Origin: an uncultured Ruminococcus sp.
Lineage (GTDB): Bacteria > Bacillota > Clostridia > Oscillospirales > Acutalibacteraceae
Length of the DNA: 64,000 nucleotides
Reading direction: 5' to 3'
Assembly: GCA_902785355.1 (NCBI GenBank)
Contig: CACZYF010000001.1
Span: 81,497 to 145,496 of the forward strand
Below, in pieces: positions 18,466-27,851 of the stretch (position 1 is its first letter; the number at the start of each line of letters is the position of its first letter). Under the pieces are notes generated by a model. It did no database searches. It was not told the DNA's origin and worked only from the letters and a program-made list of their open reading frames with translations. Made by a program: the position numbers and the translations under genes.

Positions 18466-19303
18466 GCTTGAAATAATACTCGCCCATGCGGGGACAGAGA
18501 ATCCCGCAGGCGACGCGAGAGAGATCCTGGCGGCGGTCATGAGCTGTCAGCCGAATCTTCTGCGATTAAAATATGAAACGATCCTGTCCTCCGAACAGCT
18601 CGACAGGTCGGTCTCGATGGCGAAAAGACGCGCGTCGGGCGAGCCGATCCAGTATGTGCTTGGTATGTGGAGCTTCATGGGCAGAGATTATAAGGTTGGA
18701 CAGGGCGTGCTGATCCCCCGCGACGACACCGAGGTGCTCGTCGGTGAAGCGCTGCGCATGATAAGGTCCGTTCCCCGTCCGCGTATCGTTGATCTGTGCT
18801 CGGGTTCGGGCATCATTGCGATCACGCTCGCAAAGGAGCTTGACGCAACGGTTTACGCCGTGGAGAAAAGCGGCGAGGCGTTCGCCTATCTTAAAGAAAA
18901 CATCACACTGAATCAGGCGGACGTCAAGGCAATCCGCGCCGATATAAAGGATTGTGTCGTCGATTTCGGCGACTGTTCACTCGATATGATCGTATCGAAC
19001 CCGCCCTACATCCGCTCGAACGATATCGCCGACTTGCAAAATGAGGTTCAGTATGAGCCGAGGCTCGCGCTGGACGGCGGCGAAAGCGGGTACGATTTCT
19101 ACGAGCTGATCATCCGATTATGGACGCCGAAGCTGAAAGACGGCGGAACTATCGCCTTCGAGCTAGGTGAAGGGCAGTTCGACTATGTCGCAAACCTGCT
19201 GAAAGCCGCCGGATATACCAATATAATAGGTTACCCCGATATCCAGGGCATCACCCGCGCGGTAACAGCCGAATATGGAGAACGGTTAACGAAGAATGGT
19301 TAA
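18419..19303 (+). CDS. prmC: Peptide chain release factor N5-glutamine methyltransferase
   Basis: PrmC methylates the GGQ glutamine of release factors. The 294-residue protein shows the helical N-terminal domain, YVLGMWSFMGRDYKV, SAM motif VDLCSGSGIIAI and the catalytic SNPPYIRS motif. The start at 18419, or 18422, lies inside the end of the DUF1385 gene; the N-terminal domain would be incomplete with a later start. No prfA is present nearby. Confidence 0.9.
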   Translation: MMAPTSSTTALAQLRKLEIILAHAGTENPAGDAREILAAVMSCQPNLLRLKYETILSSEQLDRSVSMAKRRASGEPIQYVLGMWSFMGRDYKVGQGVLIPRDDTEVLVGEALRMIRSVPRPRIVDLCSGSGIIAITLAKELDATVYAVEKSGEAFAYLKENITLNQADVKAIRADIKDCVVDFGDCSLDMIVSNPPYIRSNDIADLQNEVQYEPRLALDGGESGYDFYELIIRLWTPKLKDGGTIAFELGEGQFDYVANLLKAAGYTNIIGYPDIQGITRAVTAEYGERLTKNG

Positions 19304-19415
19304 GGGAACGCTTCGCGTTTGGGTTCCTTTAAATCGTATGCGAACAGAACCCCCTTTCACCGTTCATCAATCACCTTTCACTGTTTGCTGAAAATAGATT
19401 TTTTGTTCGAAAATC

Positions 19416-19444
19416 TTGATTATTTCAAACATATATGCTATAAT
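19416..19444 (+). promoter_or_regulatory. Promoter upstream of recA
   Basis: TTGATT (19416-19421), a 17-base spacer and TATAAT (19439-19444) lie about 83 bases before recA. No convincing SOS box is present. Confidence 0.65.
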
Positions 19445-19526
19445 TTCATCAGTTGAGATCACTACAGGCGAATAATCTTCGCCCTCACAATGCTATTTGA
19501 ATCAGAAACCAAAGGAGAGATTTTTC

Positions 19527-20642
19527 ATGGCTCTGGATAAGAACAAAGCTCTGGAAACCGCGTTATCACAAATCGAGAAGCAGTTCGGCAAGGGTGCTGT
19601 CATGCGCCTGGGTCAGAACACGCATATGAATGTCGAGCATATTTCGACAGGCTCGCTGAGCCTGGATATCGCGCTGGGTATCGGCGGTCTGCCCCGCGGC
19701 AGAATCGTCGAGATCTACGGACCCGAGAGTTCGGGTAAGACCACCCTGTCCCTGCACTGTATCGCGGAGGGTCAGAAGAACGGCGGCAACGTCGCCTTCA
19801 TCGACGTAGAGCATGCGCTCGACCCGGTCTACGCCGCCGCCTTAGGCGTCGACGTCGACAGCCTGCTGGTCTCTCAGCCCGATACCGGTGAGGACGCGCT
19901 CGAGATCGCCGAGGCGCTGATCCGCTCCGGCGCGATCGACGTCATCGTCATCGACTCGGTCGCCGCGCTGGTCCCCAAGGCGGAGATCGAGGGCGAGATG
20001 GGCGACAGCCACGTCGGTCTGCACGCCCGGCTGATGTCTCAGGCGCTGCGTAAGCTTGCCGGCGCGATCAACAAGTCCAACTGCGTCGCGATCTTCATCA
20101 ACCAGCTGCGTGAGAAGGTCGGCGTCGTTTACGGTAATCCCGAGGTCACCACGGGCGGCAGAGCGCTGAAGTTCTACTCCTCCGTTCGTATCGACATCCG
20201 CCGCATCGAGACCCTCAAGTCCAACGGCGAGATGGTCGGCTCCCGCACCCGCGCCAAGGTCGTCAAGAACAAGATCGCCCCTCCCTTCAAGGAAGCAGAG
20301 TTCGATATTATGTACGGCGAAGGCATCAGCCGCGTCGGCGAGCTGATTGACCTTGCGGTGAAAGCAGACGTCGTACAGAAGAGCGGCGCATGGTTCTATT
20401 ACGGTGAGACCCGTTTGGGTCAGGGCCGCGACAACGTCAAGGAGCTGCTGAAAAACGACGACGCGCTCCGTAACGAGATCGAAGCTAAGCTCTGGGAGAA
20501 TGTCGACAAGCTCACTTCCCGCGCGAAGAAGCCCGCAAAGGCTGCCGCGAAGCCGGTAGCCGCCGAGCCTGCTCCGGCTCCCGCCGCTCCCGCCGAGAAG
20601 AAGAAAAAGAGCGCTAAGATCGACATTCTGGTCGAGGATTGA
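19527..20642 (+). CDS. recA: Recombinase RecA
   Basis: RecA drives strand exchange and SOS co-protease activity. The 371-residue sequence contains Walker [10 protein letters not shown], Walker [20 protein letters not shown] (loop L1 region) and [12 protein letters not shown] (loop L2 region). I start at [13 protein letters not shown] (19527) after AAAGGAG. The C-terminal tail is Ala/Pro/Lys-rich (about 335-360), as in many high-GC relatives. recX follows directly. Confidence 0.98.
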   Translation: MALDKNKALETALSQIEKQFGKGAVMRLGQNTHMNVEHISTGSLSLDIALGIGGLPRGRIVEIYGPESSGKTTLSLHCIAEGQKNGGNVAFIDVEHALDPVYAAALGVDVDSLLVSQPDTGEDALEIAEALIRSGAIDVIVIDSVAALVPKAEIEGEMGDSHVGLHARLMSQALRKLAGAINKSNCVAIFINQLREKVGVVYGNPEVTTGGRALKFYSSVRIDIRRIETLKSNGEMVGSRTRAKVVKNKIAPPFKEAEFDIMYGEGISRVGELIDLAVKADVVQKSGAWFYYGETRLGQGRDNVKELLKNDDALRNEIEAKLWENVDKLTSRAKKPAKAAAKPVAAEPAPAPAAPAEKKKKSAKIDILVED

Positions 20643-20650
20643 TCAATAAA

Positions 20651-21271
20651 ATGCAAATAACCGCTGTTGAGCCCCGTCGTAAGGGGCTCTCTGCGCTCTA
20701 TATCGACGGTGAAGAGGCGATGAAGCTCGACACCGAGGTGCTCCTGTCCCATCGCTTCGACGTGGGGCGCGAGATCACCGACGAGGAACTGCACGACTGT
20801 GTGCAAGCCTCCGATAAAAAGCGCTGTAAGGACAAGGCGATGTGGCTGATCTCCTTCCGCGATCACTCACGGCACGAGCTTTTAACGAAGCTCAGACGCG
20901 ATTACAGGGAGGATACCTGCGAGGCGGCGGTCGGACGGCTGGAGGAACTCGGGCTGATCGATGACGGGCGTTACGCGCGCCGATATGCCGCCGATCTCGT
21001 GAACCTCAAGCATCTCTCCGAGCGCGGCGTTCGCGAGAAGCTGCGCGAGAAGGGCATCGACCGTGACCTGATCGATGAAGTAGTCGACGATCTCGTCATC
21101 GACGAAAAAGATCAGATTCGCCTTGTGATAGAGAGAAAATACGCGCGCGCGATCCTTGACGAGAAGGATCAGCGCCGCGCCGCCAACGCGCTGGCGCGCA
21201 TGGGCTTCCGCTACGCGGACATAAAAAGCGTGCTGCGTGAATATACAGAGATAGAGGACGATTATGAGTAG
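20651..21271 (+). CDS. recX: Regulatory protein RecX
   Basis: RecX binds and modulates RecA filaments. The 206-residue helical protein carries DHSRHELLTKLRRDY, LEELGLIDDGRYARRYAADLV and LREKGIDRDLI, the tandem three-helix RecX repeats. I place the start at ATG 20651 (MQITAVEPRRKG) because the family begins at this point; a TTG overlapping the recA stop at 20639 is the alternative. Position just after recA supports the call. Confidence 0.92.
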   Translation: MQITAVEPRRKGLSALYIDGEEAMKLDTEVLLSHRFDVGREITDEELHDCVQASDKKRCKDKAMWLISFRDHSRHELLTKLRRDYREDTCEAAVGRLEELGLIDDGRYARRYAADLVNLKHLSERGVREKLREKGIDRDLIDEVVDDLVIDEKDQIRLVIERKYARAILDEKDQRRAANALARMGFRYADIKSVLREYTEIEDDYE

Positions 21272-22589
21272 CGTAGGAATCGTATCCCTCGGCTGCGCCA
21301 AAAACCGCGTAGACGCCGAGATGATGATGTATCAATTGAATCAGGCGGGCTTCCAGCTCAAGGAAGACCCCGCGATGGCGGACGCCGTCATCGTCAATAC
21401 CTGCGGCTTCATCGAAAGCGCCAAACAGGAAAGCATCGACGAAATTTTGGAGCTTGCTCAACTGAAAAAGGAAGGCAAGATCAAAGCGATCATCGTCACC
21501 GGATGCCTCGCCGAGCGCTATAATACCGAAATCATGAAGGAGCTCGAGGAGGTCGACGCGGTCATCGGTATCGGCAAGAACGCCGATATCGCCGATGTGG
21601 TGCAAAAGGCACTCGACGGCGAGAAGACCGAGGTTTTTCCCGACAAGATGGAACTGCCGATGGAGGGCGGCCGCGTACAGAGCACCGAGCGCCACTGGGC
21701 GTACCTCAAGATCGCCGACGGCTGTGACAACTGCTGCACCTACTGCGCGATCCCGCTGATCCGCGGCTCGTTCCGCTCCCGAAGAATGGAGAACATCATC
21801 GAAGAAGCCGAGCGCCTCGTCAGAAACGGCGTCAAAGAGCTCAACGTCATCGCGCAGGACACCACCCGCTACGGCGAGGATCTCTACGGTGAGCTAAAGC
21901 TCGCGGAGCTGCTCAGAAAGCTCTGCAAAATCGACGGTCTGCAGTGGATCCGCGTGCTCTACTGCTACCCCGACCGTATCACCGACGAGCTTCTCGACAC
22001 CATCCGCGAGGAAGAAAAAATCGTCAAATATATCGACCTGCCGCTGCAGCACTGTAACGGCAGAGTGCTGCGCGCAATGAACCGCCGCGGCGATAAGGAA
22101 AGCCTTCTGACGCTCGTGAGCCATATCCGCGAGAAGATCCCCGGCGTCGTGCTGCGAACCACCCTGATCGCGGGCTTCCCCGGTGAGACGGAGGAGGACT
22201 TTGAGGAGCTGAGCGACTTTGTCGCACAGACGCGCTTTGAGCGGCTCGGATGCTTCGCCTACTCACAGGAGGAGGATACGCCCGCCGCTCTGCTGCCGGA
22301 TCAGATCGACGAGGATGTCAAGAACCGCCGCGCTGAGATCATCAGCGAGCAGGAGGCGCTGATCATCGACAGCTGGTGCGAGGATCAGGTCGGCAAGGAA
22401 CTCGACGTACTGGTCGACGGCTTCGACCGCTATGCCGACTGCTGGTTCGGACGCTCGCTGTTTGACGCGCCGGAGGTCGACCCCTGCGTATTCTTCACCG
22501 TCGGCGAGACAAAGCCTCGCCCGGGCGACATTGTTCGCGTACACATCACCGACCATATCGACTGTGATCTGACAGGAGAGATGTTATGA
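21264..22589 (+). CDS. rimO: Ribosomal protein S12 methylthiotransferase
   Basis: RimO adds a methylthio group to Asp of ribosomal protein S12. The 441-residue enzyme has an N-terminal UPF0004 domain with three cluster cysteines (SLGCAKN, NTCGFIESAKQES, VTGCLAERY), the radical SAM motif CDNCCTYC (C-x3-C-x2-C), and a C-terminal TRAM domain. The SLGCAKNRVDAE start distinguishes RimO from MiaB. It overlaps recX by eight bases. Confidence 0.95.
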   Translation: MSSVGIVSLGCAKNRVDAEMMMYQLNQAGFQLKEDPAMADAVIVNTCGFIESAKQESIDEILELAQLKKEGKIKAIIVTGCLAERYNTEIMKELEEVDAVIGIGKNADIADVVQKALDGEKTEVFPDKMELPMEGGRVQSTERHWAYLKIADGCDNCCTYCAIPLIRGSFRSRRMENIIEEAERLVRNGVKELNVIAQDTTRYGEDLYGELKLAELLRKLCKIDGLQWIRVLYCYPDRITDELLDTIREEEKIVKYIDLPLQHCNGRVLRAMNRRGDKESLLTLVSHIREKIPGVVLRTTLIAGFPGETEEDFEELSDFVAQTRFERLGCFAYSQEEDTPAALLPDQIDEDVKNRRAEIISEQEALIIDSWCEDQVGKELDVLVDGFDRYADCWFGRSLFDAPEVDPCVFFTVGETKPRPGDIVRVHITDHIDCDLTGEML

Positions 22590-23227
22590 AAAAAATGAAC
22601 CTGCCCAACAAGCTGACCATGCTGCGGATCCTGCTGGTACCCGCCGTGATCGCGTGTATCCTGATCGACTTTCCGTTCCACCTTTTAGCGGCGGCAGTCC
22701 TGTTCGGGATCGCCTCGATCACCGACGCGCTGGACGGAAAGATCGCGCGCAGGGATAACCTGATCACCGACTTCGGTAAATTCGCCGATCCGCTGGCGGA
22801 TAAGATCCTCGTGATCTCGGTGCTGGTGTGCTTCGTCAAGCTCGGGCTGTGCGGCGCCGTCCCGCTGATCATCATCATCTTCCGCGAGTTCGCCGTGACC
22901 TCGGTAAGGCTCGTCGCCGCCGCGAAGGGCAAGGTCATCGCCGCCAATATGTGGGGCAAGGTCAAGACCGTGTCCCAGATCGTCGCGATCGGCGCGATCT
23001 TCCTGATGCAGACCGCTTTGGATATAATCTCACTCGCTATGGTGGGCTGGGTCGTACCCTTCGGTCATCTTCAGTCGTATAACTGGACCGCGTACTGGAC
23101 CCTCGATACTATATATAATGTATTCAACATCATCGGTCAGGTGCTCATATGGATCGTTGCGGTCGTCACCGTGATCTCCGGCGTGAAGTACCTGAAAGAT
23201 AATATAGAAGTCATCAGCGATATGTAA
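22586..23227 (+). CDS. pgsA: CDP-diacylglycerol--glycerol-3-phosphate 3-phosphatidyltransferase
   Basis: PgsA makes phosphatidylglycerol phosphate in the membrane. The CDP-alcohol phosphotransferase motif D-G-x2-A-R-x8-G-x3-D-x3-D is complete (ALDGKIARRDNLITDFGKF, then ADPLADK). The 213-residue protein has several membrane helices. It overlaps the rimO stop by four bases. C-terminal sequence is slightly extended with an extra hydrophobic hairpin. Confidence 0.93.
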   Translation: MKKMNLPNKLTMLRILLVPAVIACILIDFPFHLLAAAVLFGIASITDALDGKIARRDNLITDFGKFADPLADKILVISVLVCFVKLGLCGAVPLIIIIFREFAVTSVRLVAAAKGKVIAANMWGKVKTVSQIVAIGAIFLMQTALDIISLAMVGWVVPFGHLQSYNWTAYWTLDTIYNVFNIIGQVLIWIVAVVTVISGVKYLKDNIEVISDM

Positions 23228-23293
23228 ATCGGTTGCGATTGCCGCGTCGTCGGCTTGACCCCCGACTTCTCACAATAACATTTATAATAATAG

Positions 23294-23322
23294 TTGCAAA
23301 ATCCGAAGATATCGTATATAAT
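23294..23322 (+). promoter_or_regulatory. Promoter of the cysE-cysS operon
   Basis: TTGCAA (23294-23299), a 17-base spacer and TATAAT (23317-23322) lie just ahead of the T-box leader. Confidence 0.75.
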
Positions 23323-23337
23323 AGGATAGATATATAA

Positions 23338-23588
23338 AAAGGCAGCGATTAGGAGAAGTAATCCCGCAGAAGCTGACAGAGAGGACGGCATATGCTGAAA
23401 GCCGTCTGAGTGGACGCCGGATGAAATGCGCCTATGAGCCCGCGACGGGAAAGGATACAGGTATTATGATCCCGAGTATCGCCGCGCGTCAGCCCGCGTT
23501 AAGGGCTAGAGGGCATTATACCTTATATAATGCCAAATTTGGGTGGAACCACGGCGCTGTCGTCCCTATGGGATGACGGCGCTTTTTT
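23338..23588 (+). ncRNA. T-box leader, cysteine specific
   Basis: The hallmark T-box sequence GGGTGGAACCACGG (23541-23554) is followed by a terminator hairpin GCGCTGTCGTCCC/GGGATGACGGCGC (23554-23582) and a T-run. Stem I features precede it: GAAGTAATC, then AGAGAGGACGGC pairing with GCCGTCT. The likely specifier is TGC at 23427-23429 within GAAATGCGCC, a Cys codon, agreeing with the cysE and cysS genes downstream. Uncharged tRNA-Cys should favour antitermination. Confidence 0.93.
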
Positions 23589-23710
23589 CAGATTACAGCG
23601 ATAGATGAAGGATGGGTTATCCCACTACGATTGATAATCATTCAAAAAGCGAAGCTTTTCCGCAACCGTTCTCTGTTCTCCGTTCACCATGATAAAAGGA
23701 TTTGATCACA

Positions 23711-24442
23711 ATGTTCGACACACTGAAAGCCGACCTGAACGCTGTAATGCAGCGCGACCCGGCGGCACGCAACCGGATGGAGGTATTCTTCCTCTACTCA
23801 GGCTACAAGGCGGTACGCAAATACCGCCGTGCCCACTGGTTTCATATCCACAACATGAAGTTCATCGCCCGGTGGCTGAGCCAGCGCGCCCGCCACAAAA
23901 CGGGCGTAGAGATACACCCCGGCGCCACCATCGGCAAGGGACTTGTCATCGACCACGGTATGGGCGTCGTTATCGGCGAGACCACCATCATCGGCGACAA
24001 CTGCCTGATCTACCAGAACGTCACCCTCGGCGGCACCGGTAAAGATCAAGGCAAGCGCCATCCGACCCTCGGCGACAATGTGATGGTTGGTTCGGGCGCT
24101 AAGGTTCTCGGTCCGTTCAAGGTCGGCGATAACTCGCGTATCGCCGCGGGAGCCGTGGTACTCTCCGAGATCCCGCCGAACAGCACCGCTGTCGGCGTAC
24201 CCGCCCGCGTAGTAAGGATCAACGGCGTACGCCCCGACCTACTCGACCAGATCCACTACTCCGATCCCGTCGCGCAGGAGCTGTGCCGTATGCATAACGA
24301 GATCCAGCAGTTAGGACTGGAGGTACAATATCTGAAAAACAGGTTGAACAAAAATGCCGATCGTCTCAAAAACAATGCTCAGTCACCTACAGTGACAGCT
24401 CCCCAAGGATTGGGAAGCGATGAAAAAGGAAAGGAAGATTAA
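23711..24442 (+). CDS. cysE: Serine O-acetyltransferase
   Basis: CysE acetylates serine to O-acetylserine for cysteine synthesis. Left-handed hexapeptide repeats are clear: IHPGATIGKGLVIDHGMGVV, IGETTIIGDNCLIYQNVTLG and VGSGAKVLGPFKVG. The 243-residue form, starting at ATG 23711, has the shorter N-terminal helical domain seen in Firmicutes. It shares the T-box operon with cysS, one base apart. Confidence 0.94.
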   Translation: MFDTLKADLNAVMQRDPAARNRMEVFFLYSGYKAVRKYRRAHWFHIHNMKFIARWLSQRARHKTGVEIHPGATIGKGLVIDHGMGVVIGETTIIGDNCLIYQNVTLGGTGKDQGKRHPTLGDNVMVGSGAKVLGPFKVGDNSRIAAGAVVLSEIPPNSTAVGVPARVVRINGVRPDLLDQIHYSDPVAQELCRMHNEIQQLGLEVQYLKNRLNKNADRLKNNAQSPTVTAPQGLGSDEKGKED

Positions 24443-24443
24443 A

Positions 24444-25856
24444 ATGATTCTATACAATACACTCGGCGGTACAAAACAGGAATTCATTCCGCACGAAGCA
24501 GGCAAGGTCAAGATGTACACCTGCGGACCGACCGTCTACCACTACGCTCACATCGGCAACCTGCGCACCTACATCATGGAAGATGTGCTGGAAAAGTATT
24601 TCCGCTATATCGGTTACGACGTTCTGCGCATCATGAACATCACCGACGTCGGTCACTTAAGCTCCGACGCGGATACCGGAGAGGATAAAATGCTCGCGGG
24701 CGCAAAGCGCGAGCACAAGACCGTCATGGAGATCGCGCAGTTCTACACGGACGCGTTCTTCTCCGACACCGCGAAGCTCAACATCAAGACCCCCGACGTC
24801 GTCGAACCCGCTACCCACTGCATCCCCGAGTTCATCGAGATGGTACAGACCCTGATCGACAAGGGCTACGCGTACCTTTCGGGCGGCAACGTCTACTTCG
24901 ACACCTCCAAGCTCGACAGCTACTATGTCTTCGGCAACATGAACGAGGATGAGCTGCAGGTCGGCGTGCGCGAGGACGTCACCGAGGACGAGAACAAACG
25001 CAACAAGAACGACTTCGTCCTCTGGTTCACCCAGAGTAAGTTTGAGGATCAGGCGCTCAAGTGGGAGTCGCCGTGGGGCTTAGGCTACCCGGGCTGGCAT
25101 ATCGAGTGCTCCGCCATCTCCATTAAGCACGCGGGCGAGTACCTCGACATCCACTGCGGCGGCGTGGACAACGCTTTCCCCCATCACACCAACGAGATCG
25201 CCCAGAGCGAAGCGTACCTCGGCCATCAGTGGTGCCCGTACTGGTTCCATGTGCTCCATCTGCTCGACAAGCGCGGCAAGATGTCGAAATCCAAGGGTGG
25301 TTTCCTGACCGTTTCTTTGCTCGAAGAGAAGGGCTACGATCCGCTGGCATACCGCTTCTTCTGCCTGCAGTCACACTACCGCAAGCCGCTGGTATTCAGC
25401 TTTGAGAACCTCGACAATACCGTACAGGCGTACAATAAGCTGGTCGCGCGTATCGCGAAGCTCAGCGCCGACGGCGAGCCCGACCTCGAGGCGGCAAAGG
25501 CGTATCAGGAGAAGTTCAGAGAAGCGCTCGACAACGACCTGAACACCTCACTCGCGATCACGGCGCTGTACGACGTCTTAAAGGGCGATATCTCCGACGC
25601 GACCAAGCGTTATCTGATTGCGGACTTCGACAAGGTGCTGTCGCTGGGGCTGATCGAAGCGGCTGAGAAGAAAGCCGCGGATACAGCACCCGCAGAGGGC
25701 GTAGACGTCGCAAAGATCGAGGCACTGATCGAGAAACGCAAAGATGCCAAGGCAGCCAAAAACTGGGCGGAAGCCGACCGGATCCGTGACGAGCTGAAGG
25801 CTTCGGGGATCATATTGAAGGACAGCAAAGAGGGTACGACCTGGAGTATCGAATAA
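24444..25856 (+). CDS. cysS: Cysteinyl-tRNA synthetase
   Basis: CysS charges tRNA-Cys. The class I signature appears as YAHIGNLRTY and KMSKSKGG; zinc ligands lie in TCGPTVYHY, WHIECSAIS and HCGGVDNAFPHH. I start at MILYNTLGG (24444) with AAGGAAG upstream, giving 470 residues. It is followed by a terminator, closing the T-box operon. Confidence 0.97.
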   Translation: MILYNTLGGTKQEFIPHEAGKVKMYTCGPTVYHYAHIGNLRTYIMEDVLEKYFRYIGYDVLRIMNITDVGHLSSDADTGEDKMLAGAKREHKTVMEIAQFYTDAFFSDTAKLNIKTPDVVEPATHCIPEFIEMVQTLIDKGYAYLSGGNVYFDTSKLDSYYVFGNMNEDELQVGVREDVTEDENKRNKNDFVLWFTQSKFEDQALKWESPWGLGYPGWHIECSAISIKHAGEYLDIHCGGVDNAFPHHTNEIAQSEAYLGHQWCPYWFHVLHLLDKRGKMSKSKGGFLTVSLLEEKGYDPLAYRFFCLQSHYRKPLVFSFENLDNTVQAYNKLVARIAKLSADGEPDLEAAKAYQEKFREALDNDLNTSLAITALYDVLKGDISDATKRYLIADFDKVLSLGLIEAAEKKAADTAPAEGVDVAKIEALIEKRKDAKAAKNWAEADRIRDELKASGIILKDSKEGTTWSIE

Positions 25857-25860
25857 TATC

Positions 25861-25897
25861 ATACCGCAGTTCTCAAGTGAGGGCTGCGGTATTTTTT
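25861..25897 (+). terminator. Terminator of cysE-cysS
   Basis: ATACCGCAG pairs with CTGCGGTAT around a 14-base loop, followed by a run of T. Confidence 0.8.
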
Positions 25898-25931
25898 GCG
25901 TCGAGAGGACATATACTGTATCGGTGATAAT

Positions 25932-26720
25932 ATGAAATTTCTGGTACTGACAAAACGGCGGCTCATGATCCTACTCTCATGCGTAATGATCGGTGCAGTG
26001 GCGATGGTCGTCGCAAGCTCCACTGCGGGACAGATCGTCGCAACCATGAGCGAGCCTCGCGAGATCCCGATCTACTATGTCGATACACAGGAGAAGGTCT
26101 GCGCCATCTCGTTCGACGCGGCTTGGGGGAACGAACAGACCGTGACCCTGCTGGATATCCTCGATAAATACGAGATCAAGAGCACCTTTTTCCTCGTCAA
26201 GCAGTGGGTCGACAAATACCCCGACGACGTTAGGGAAATCGCCGCGCGCGGCCACGACGTCGGCAACCACAGCGCGACCCATCCCCATATGGCGCGGCTC
26301 AGCGTAGAGGATCAGCTTAAAGAGATCCGCGCCTGTAATGAGGCGGTCGAAAAGCTGACGGGCAGCTGCCCGACTCTGTTTCGTCCACCCTACGGAGAAT
26401 ACGACAACAAGCTCGTGCAGAACCTGAGGGATGAAGGGATGTACTGCGTACAGTGGAACATCGACAGTCTCGACTGGAAGAACCCTTCCCCCGATGAAAT
26501 GGTCAGCCGCATCCAAAGTAAGCTCGTGCCCGGTTCGATCATCCTTCTGCACAACGGCGCCGAGAACACACCCGAGGCACTGCCGCGTATCATCGAAGCG
26601 ATCCGCGCCGAGGGTTATACCATTGTCCCGATCTCACAAATCATTCCCGAAGGCGATTATACGACCGATCACGAGGGAAAAATGATACTGACTCAGCATG
26701 AAAAAAGCACCTCCGATTAA
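25932..26720 (+). CDS. Polysaccharide deacetylase, PdaB-like
   Basis: The 262-residue protein has an N-terminal membrane anchor (about 9-30) and a NodB domain: ISFDAAWGNEQT (metal Asp), HDVGNHSATHPHM (H-S-x3-H), RPPYGEYDN and IILLHNGAENT. The ordering resembles the sporulation PdaB deacetylase. It would act on peptidoglycan or a surface glycan outside the membrane. The ATG at 25932 is chosen because no earlier ATG exists; the ribosome site is weak (GGTGA). Confidence 0.85.
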   Translation: MKFLVLTKRRLMILLSCVMIGAVAMVVASSTAGQIVATMSEPREIPIYYVDTQEKVCAISFDAAWGNEQTVTLLDILDKYEIKSTFFLVKQWVDKYPDDVREIAARGHDVGNHSATHPHMARLSVEDQLKEIRACNEAVEKLTGSCPTLFRPPYGEYDNKLVQNLRDEGMYCVQWNIDSLDWKNPSPDEMVSRIQSKLVPGSIILLHNGAENTPEALPRIIEAIRAEGYTIVPISQIIPEGDYTTDHEGKMILTQHEKSTSD

Positions 26721-26740
26721 CTCGGAAGTGCTTTACTTTT
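26704..26740. terminator. Bidirectional terminator
   Basis: AAAGCACCTCCGA pairs with TCGGAAGTGCTTT with one mismatched pair; T-runs flank it on both strands. It separates convergent genes. Confidence 0.75.
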
Positions 26741-26751
26741 TTATAAAAAGA

Positions 26752-27147
26752 TTATTTTGAATCCGCCGTGCTATTAGCAGGCTTTTTTGACTTTGCCGGC
26801 GTATCTAGCCGCTCGAACACCATCTCGGAGCCTGCAGAGCTGGTCAGCGTCAGCGTGCCATTCTCATAGAGATAAGGCGCAGACAAGCCCTCCTCATCCG
26901 TGAAAACTTTCTTTCTGTAATCAACGGTCAAAGCGATTGTATCGTCGGGCAGAGCCAGCGTCGCCTCTTTATCTTTAACGGTCAGAATGATATCATCGAG
27001 CATATCGAGGCTCGGATCGAGATTCCAGTCATAAGCGCTCGCGCTCAGAGAAATCAGCTGATAGCTCCCGGAGATATCGACCTTACCGCAGGCGGAAAAG
27101 CCGAGCGCCGCGCACAAAACGACAATCAGTACAATCAGCTTCTTCAT
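26752..27147 (-). CDS. Small lipoprotein
   Basis: The 131-residue protein begins with a lipoprotein signal peptide ending in GFSACG. The rest is a short beta-rich region (GSYQLISLSASAYDW through SEMVFERLD) and a Lys/Pro/Ser tail. The pattern G-x-Y-x-L near the start and M-x-F-x-R at the end also occurs in the extracellular part of the gene just upstream (27144-27803), so the two look like related small beta-barrel or sandwich domains. Its ATG overlaps that gene's stop. Function unknown. Confidence 0.7.
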   Translation of the reverse strand: MKKLIVLIVVLCAALGFSACGKVDISGSYQLISLSASAYDWNLDPSLDMLDDIILTVKDKEATLALPDDTIALTVDYRKKVFTDEEGLSAPYLYENGTLTLTSSAGSEMVFERLDTPAKSKKPANSTADSK

Positions 27148-27803
27148 CGTTTTGTGAAGGTCATCACGCTGTCATCCGACTGAATGGTGATAGACTTGCC
27201 CGCAGCGGAATCGCTGACTGTAAAGCTCGTCACACCGGTGCCGTTCGACAGGGTATGAGCACTTTGATCGATGGTATAGTGATAGGTGTCGCTCCCCTCG
27301 CCAAGGGTCATCGTACACTCATTTCCGCGGACGGTCAGCGTATAACTGCCGCTGACGGAAGCGATCGACGCGGAAAAATCCTCGCCGCCGCTGACAAAAC
27401 CGCTCAAGGTATAATCACCGTCAAGGCTGTGTTTATCTGTAAACCATCCCCATGATATGGCAAAAAAAGCGAGGCTTGCGATCAACGCTGCTAAAAAGGC
27501 AACCAAAAAAGCCAATCGTCCGGTGTGCTTCTTTCGTACGGGCGGCATAGATTCTGCCGGAGCGGGATAGGGCGTAGGAGCGCTGTACTGTTCATGCGGT
27601 GCGGTATAATGCGACTCGGCGGGACGTAAGGTGTTGACGCTGTAGACGGGGCGCTCGTTCAGTACGGGCATAACAGGCTGCTGAGGGCTATGGGACGGCT
27701 CCTGCGGAAGCGGTTGAGCTTCCATCGGCGTACCGCAGACGGTACAAAACACATTCTGCTCACTGACCTCGGCGCCGCAGTTCGGACAGAATCTCGCCAT
27801 CAT
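27144..27803 (-). CDS. Zinc-ribbon membrane protein
   Basis: The 219-residue protein starts with a double-CxxC zinc ribbon (FCPNCGAEVSEQNVFCTVCG), followed by a Pro-rich linker, one membrane helix (about 98-120) and a beta-rich outer domain. The start at 27803 is supported by AGAGAGG. The architecture is common in Clostridia, where cytoplasmic zinc ribbons are tethered to surface domains of unknown role. It is translationally coupled to the lipoprotein downstream. Confidence 0.75.
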   Translation of the reverse strand: MMARFCPNCGAEVSEQNVFCTVCGTPMEAQPLPQEPSHSPQQPVMPVLNERPVYSVNTLRPAESHYTAPHEQYSAPTPYPAPAESMPPVRKKHTGRLAFLVAFLAALIASLAFFAISWGWFTDKHSLDGDYTLSGFVSGGEDFSASIASVSGSYTLTVRGNECTMTLGEGSDTYHYTIDQSAHTLSNGTGVTSFTVSDSAAGKSITIQSDDSVMTFTKR

Positions 27804-27851
27804 GAAACCTCTCTTTCTGTTATGCAACTCGATTTACGTAATATTGATTCG

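Noticed and set aside
19386-19526. SOS (LexA/DinR) box upstream of recA
   Set aside because: No CGAAC..GTTCG-type dyad is present; TGTTCGAAA near 19405 has only one half site.
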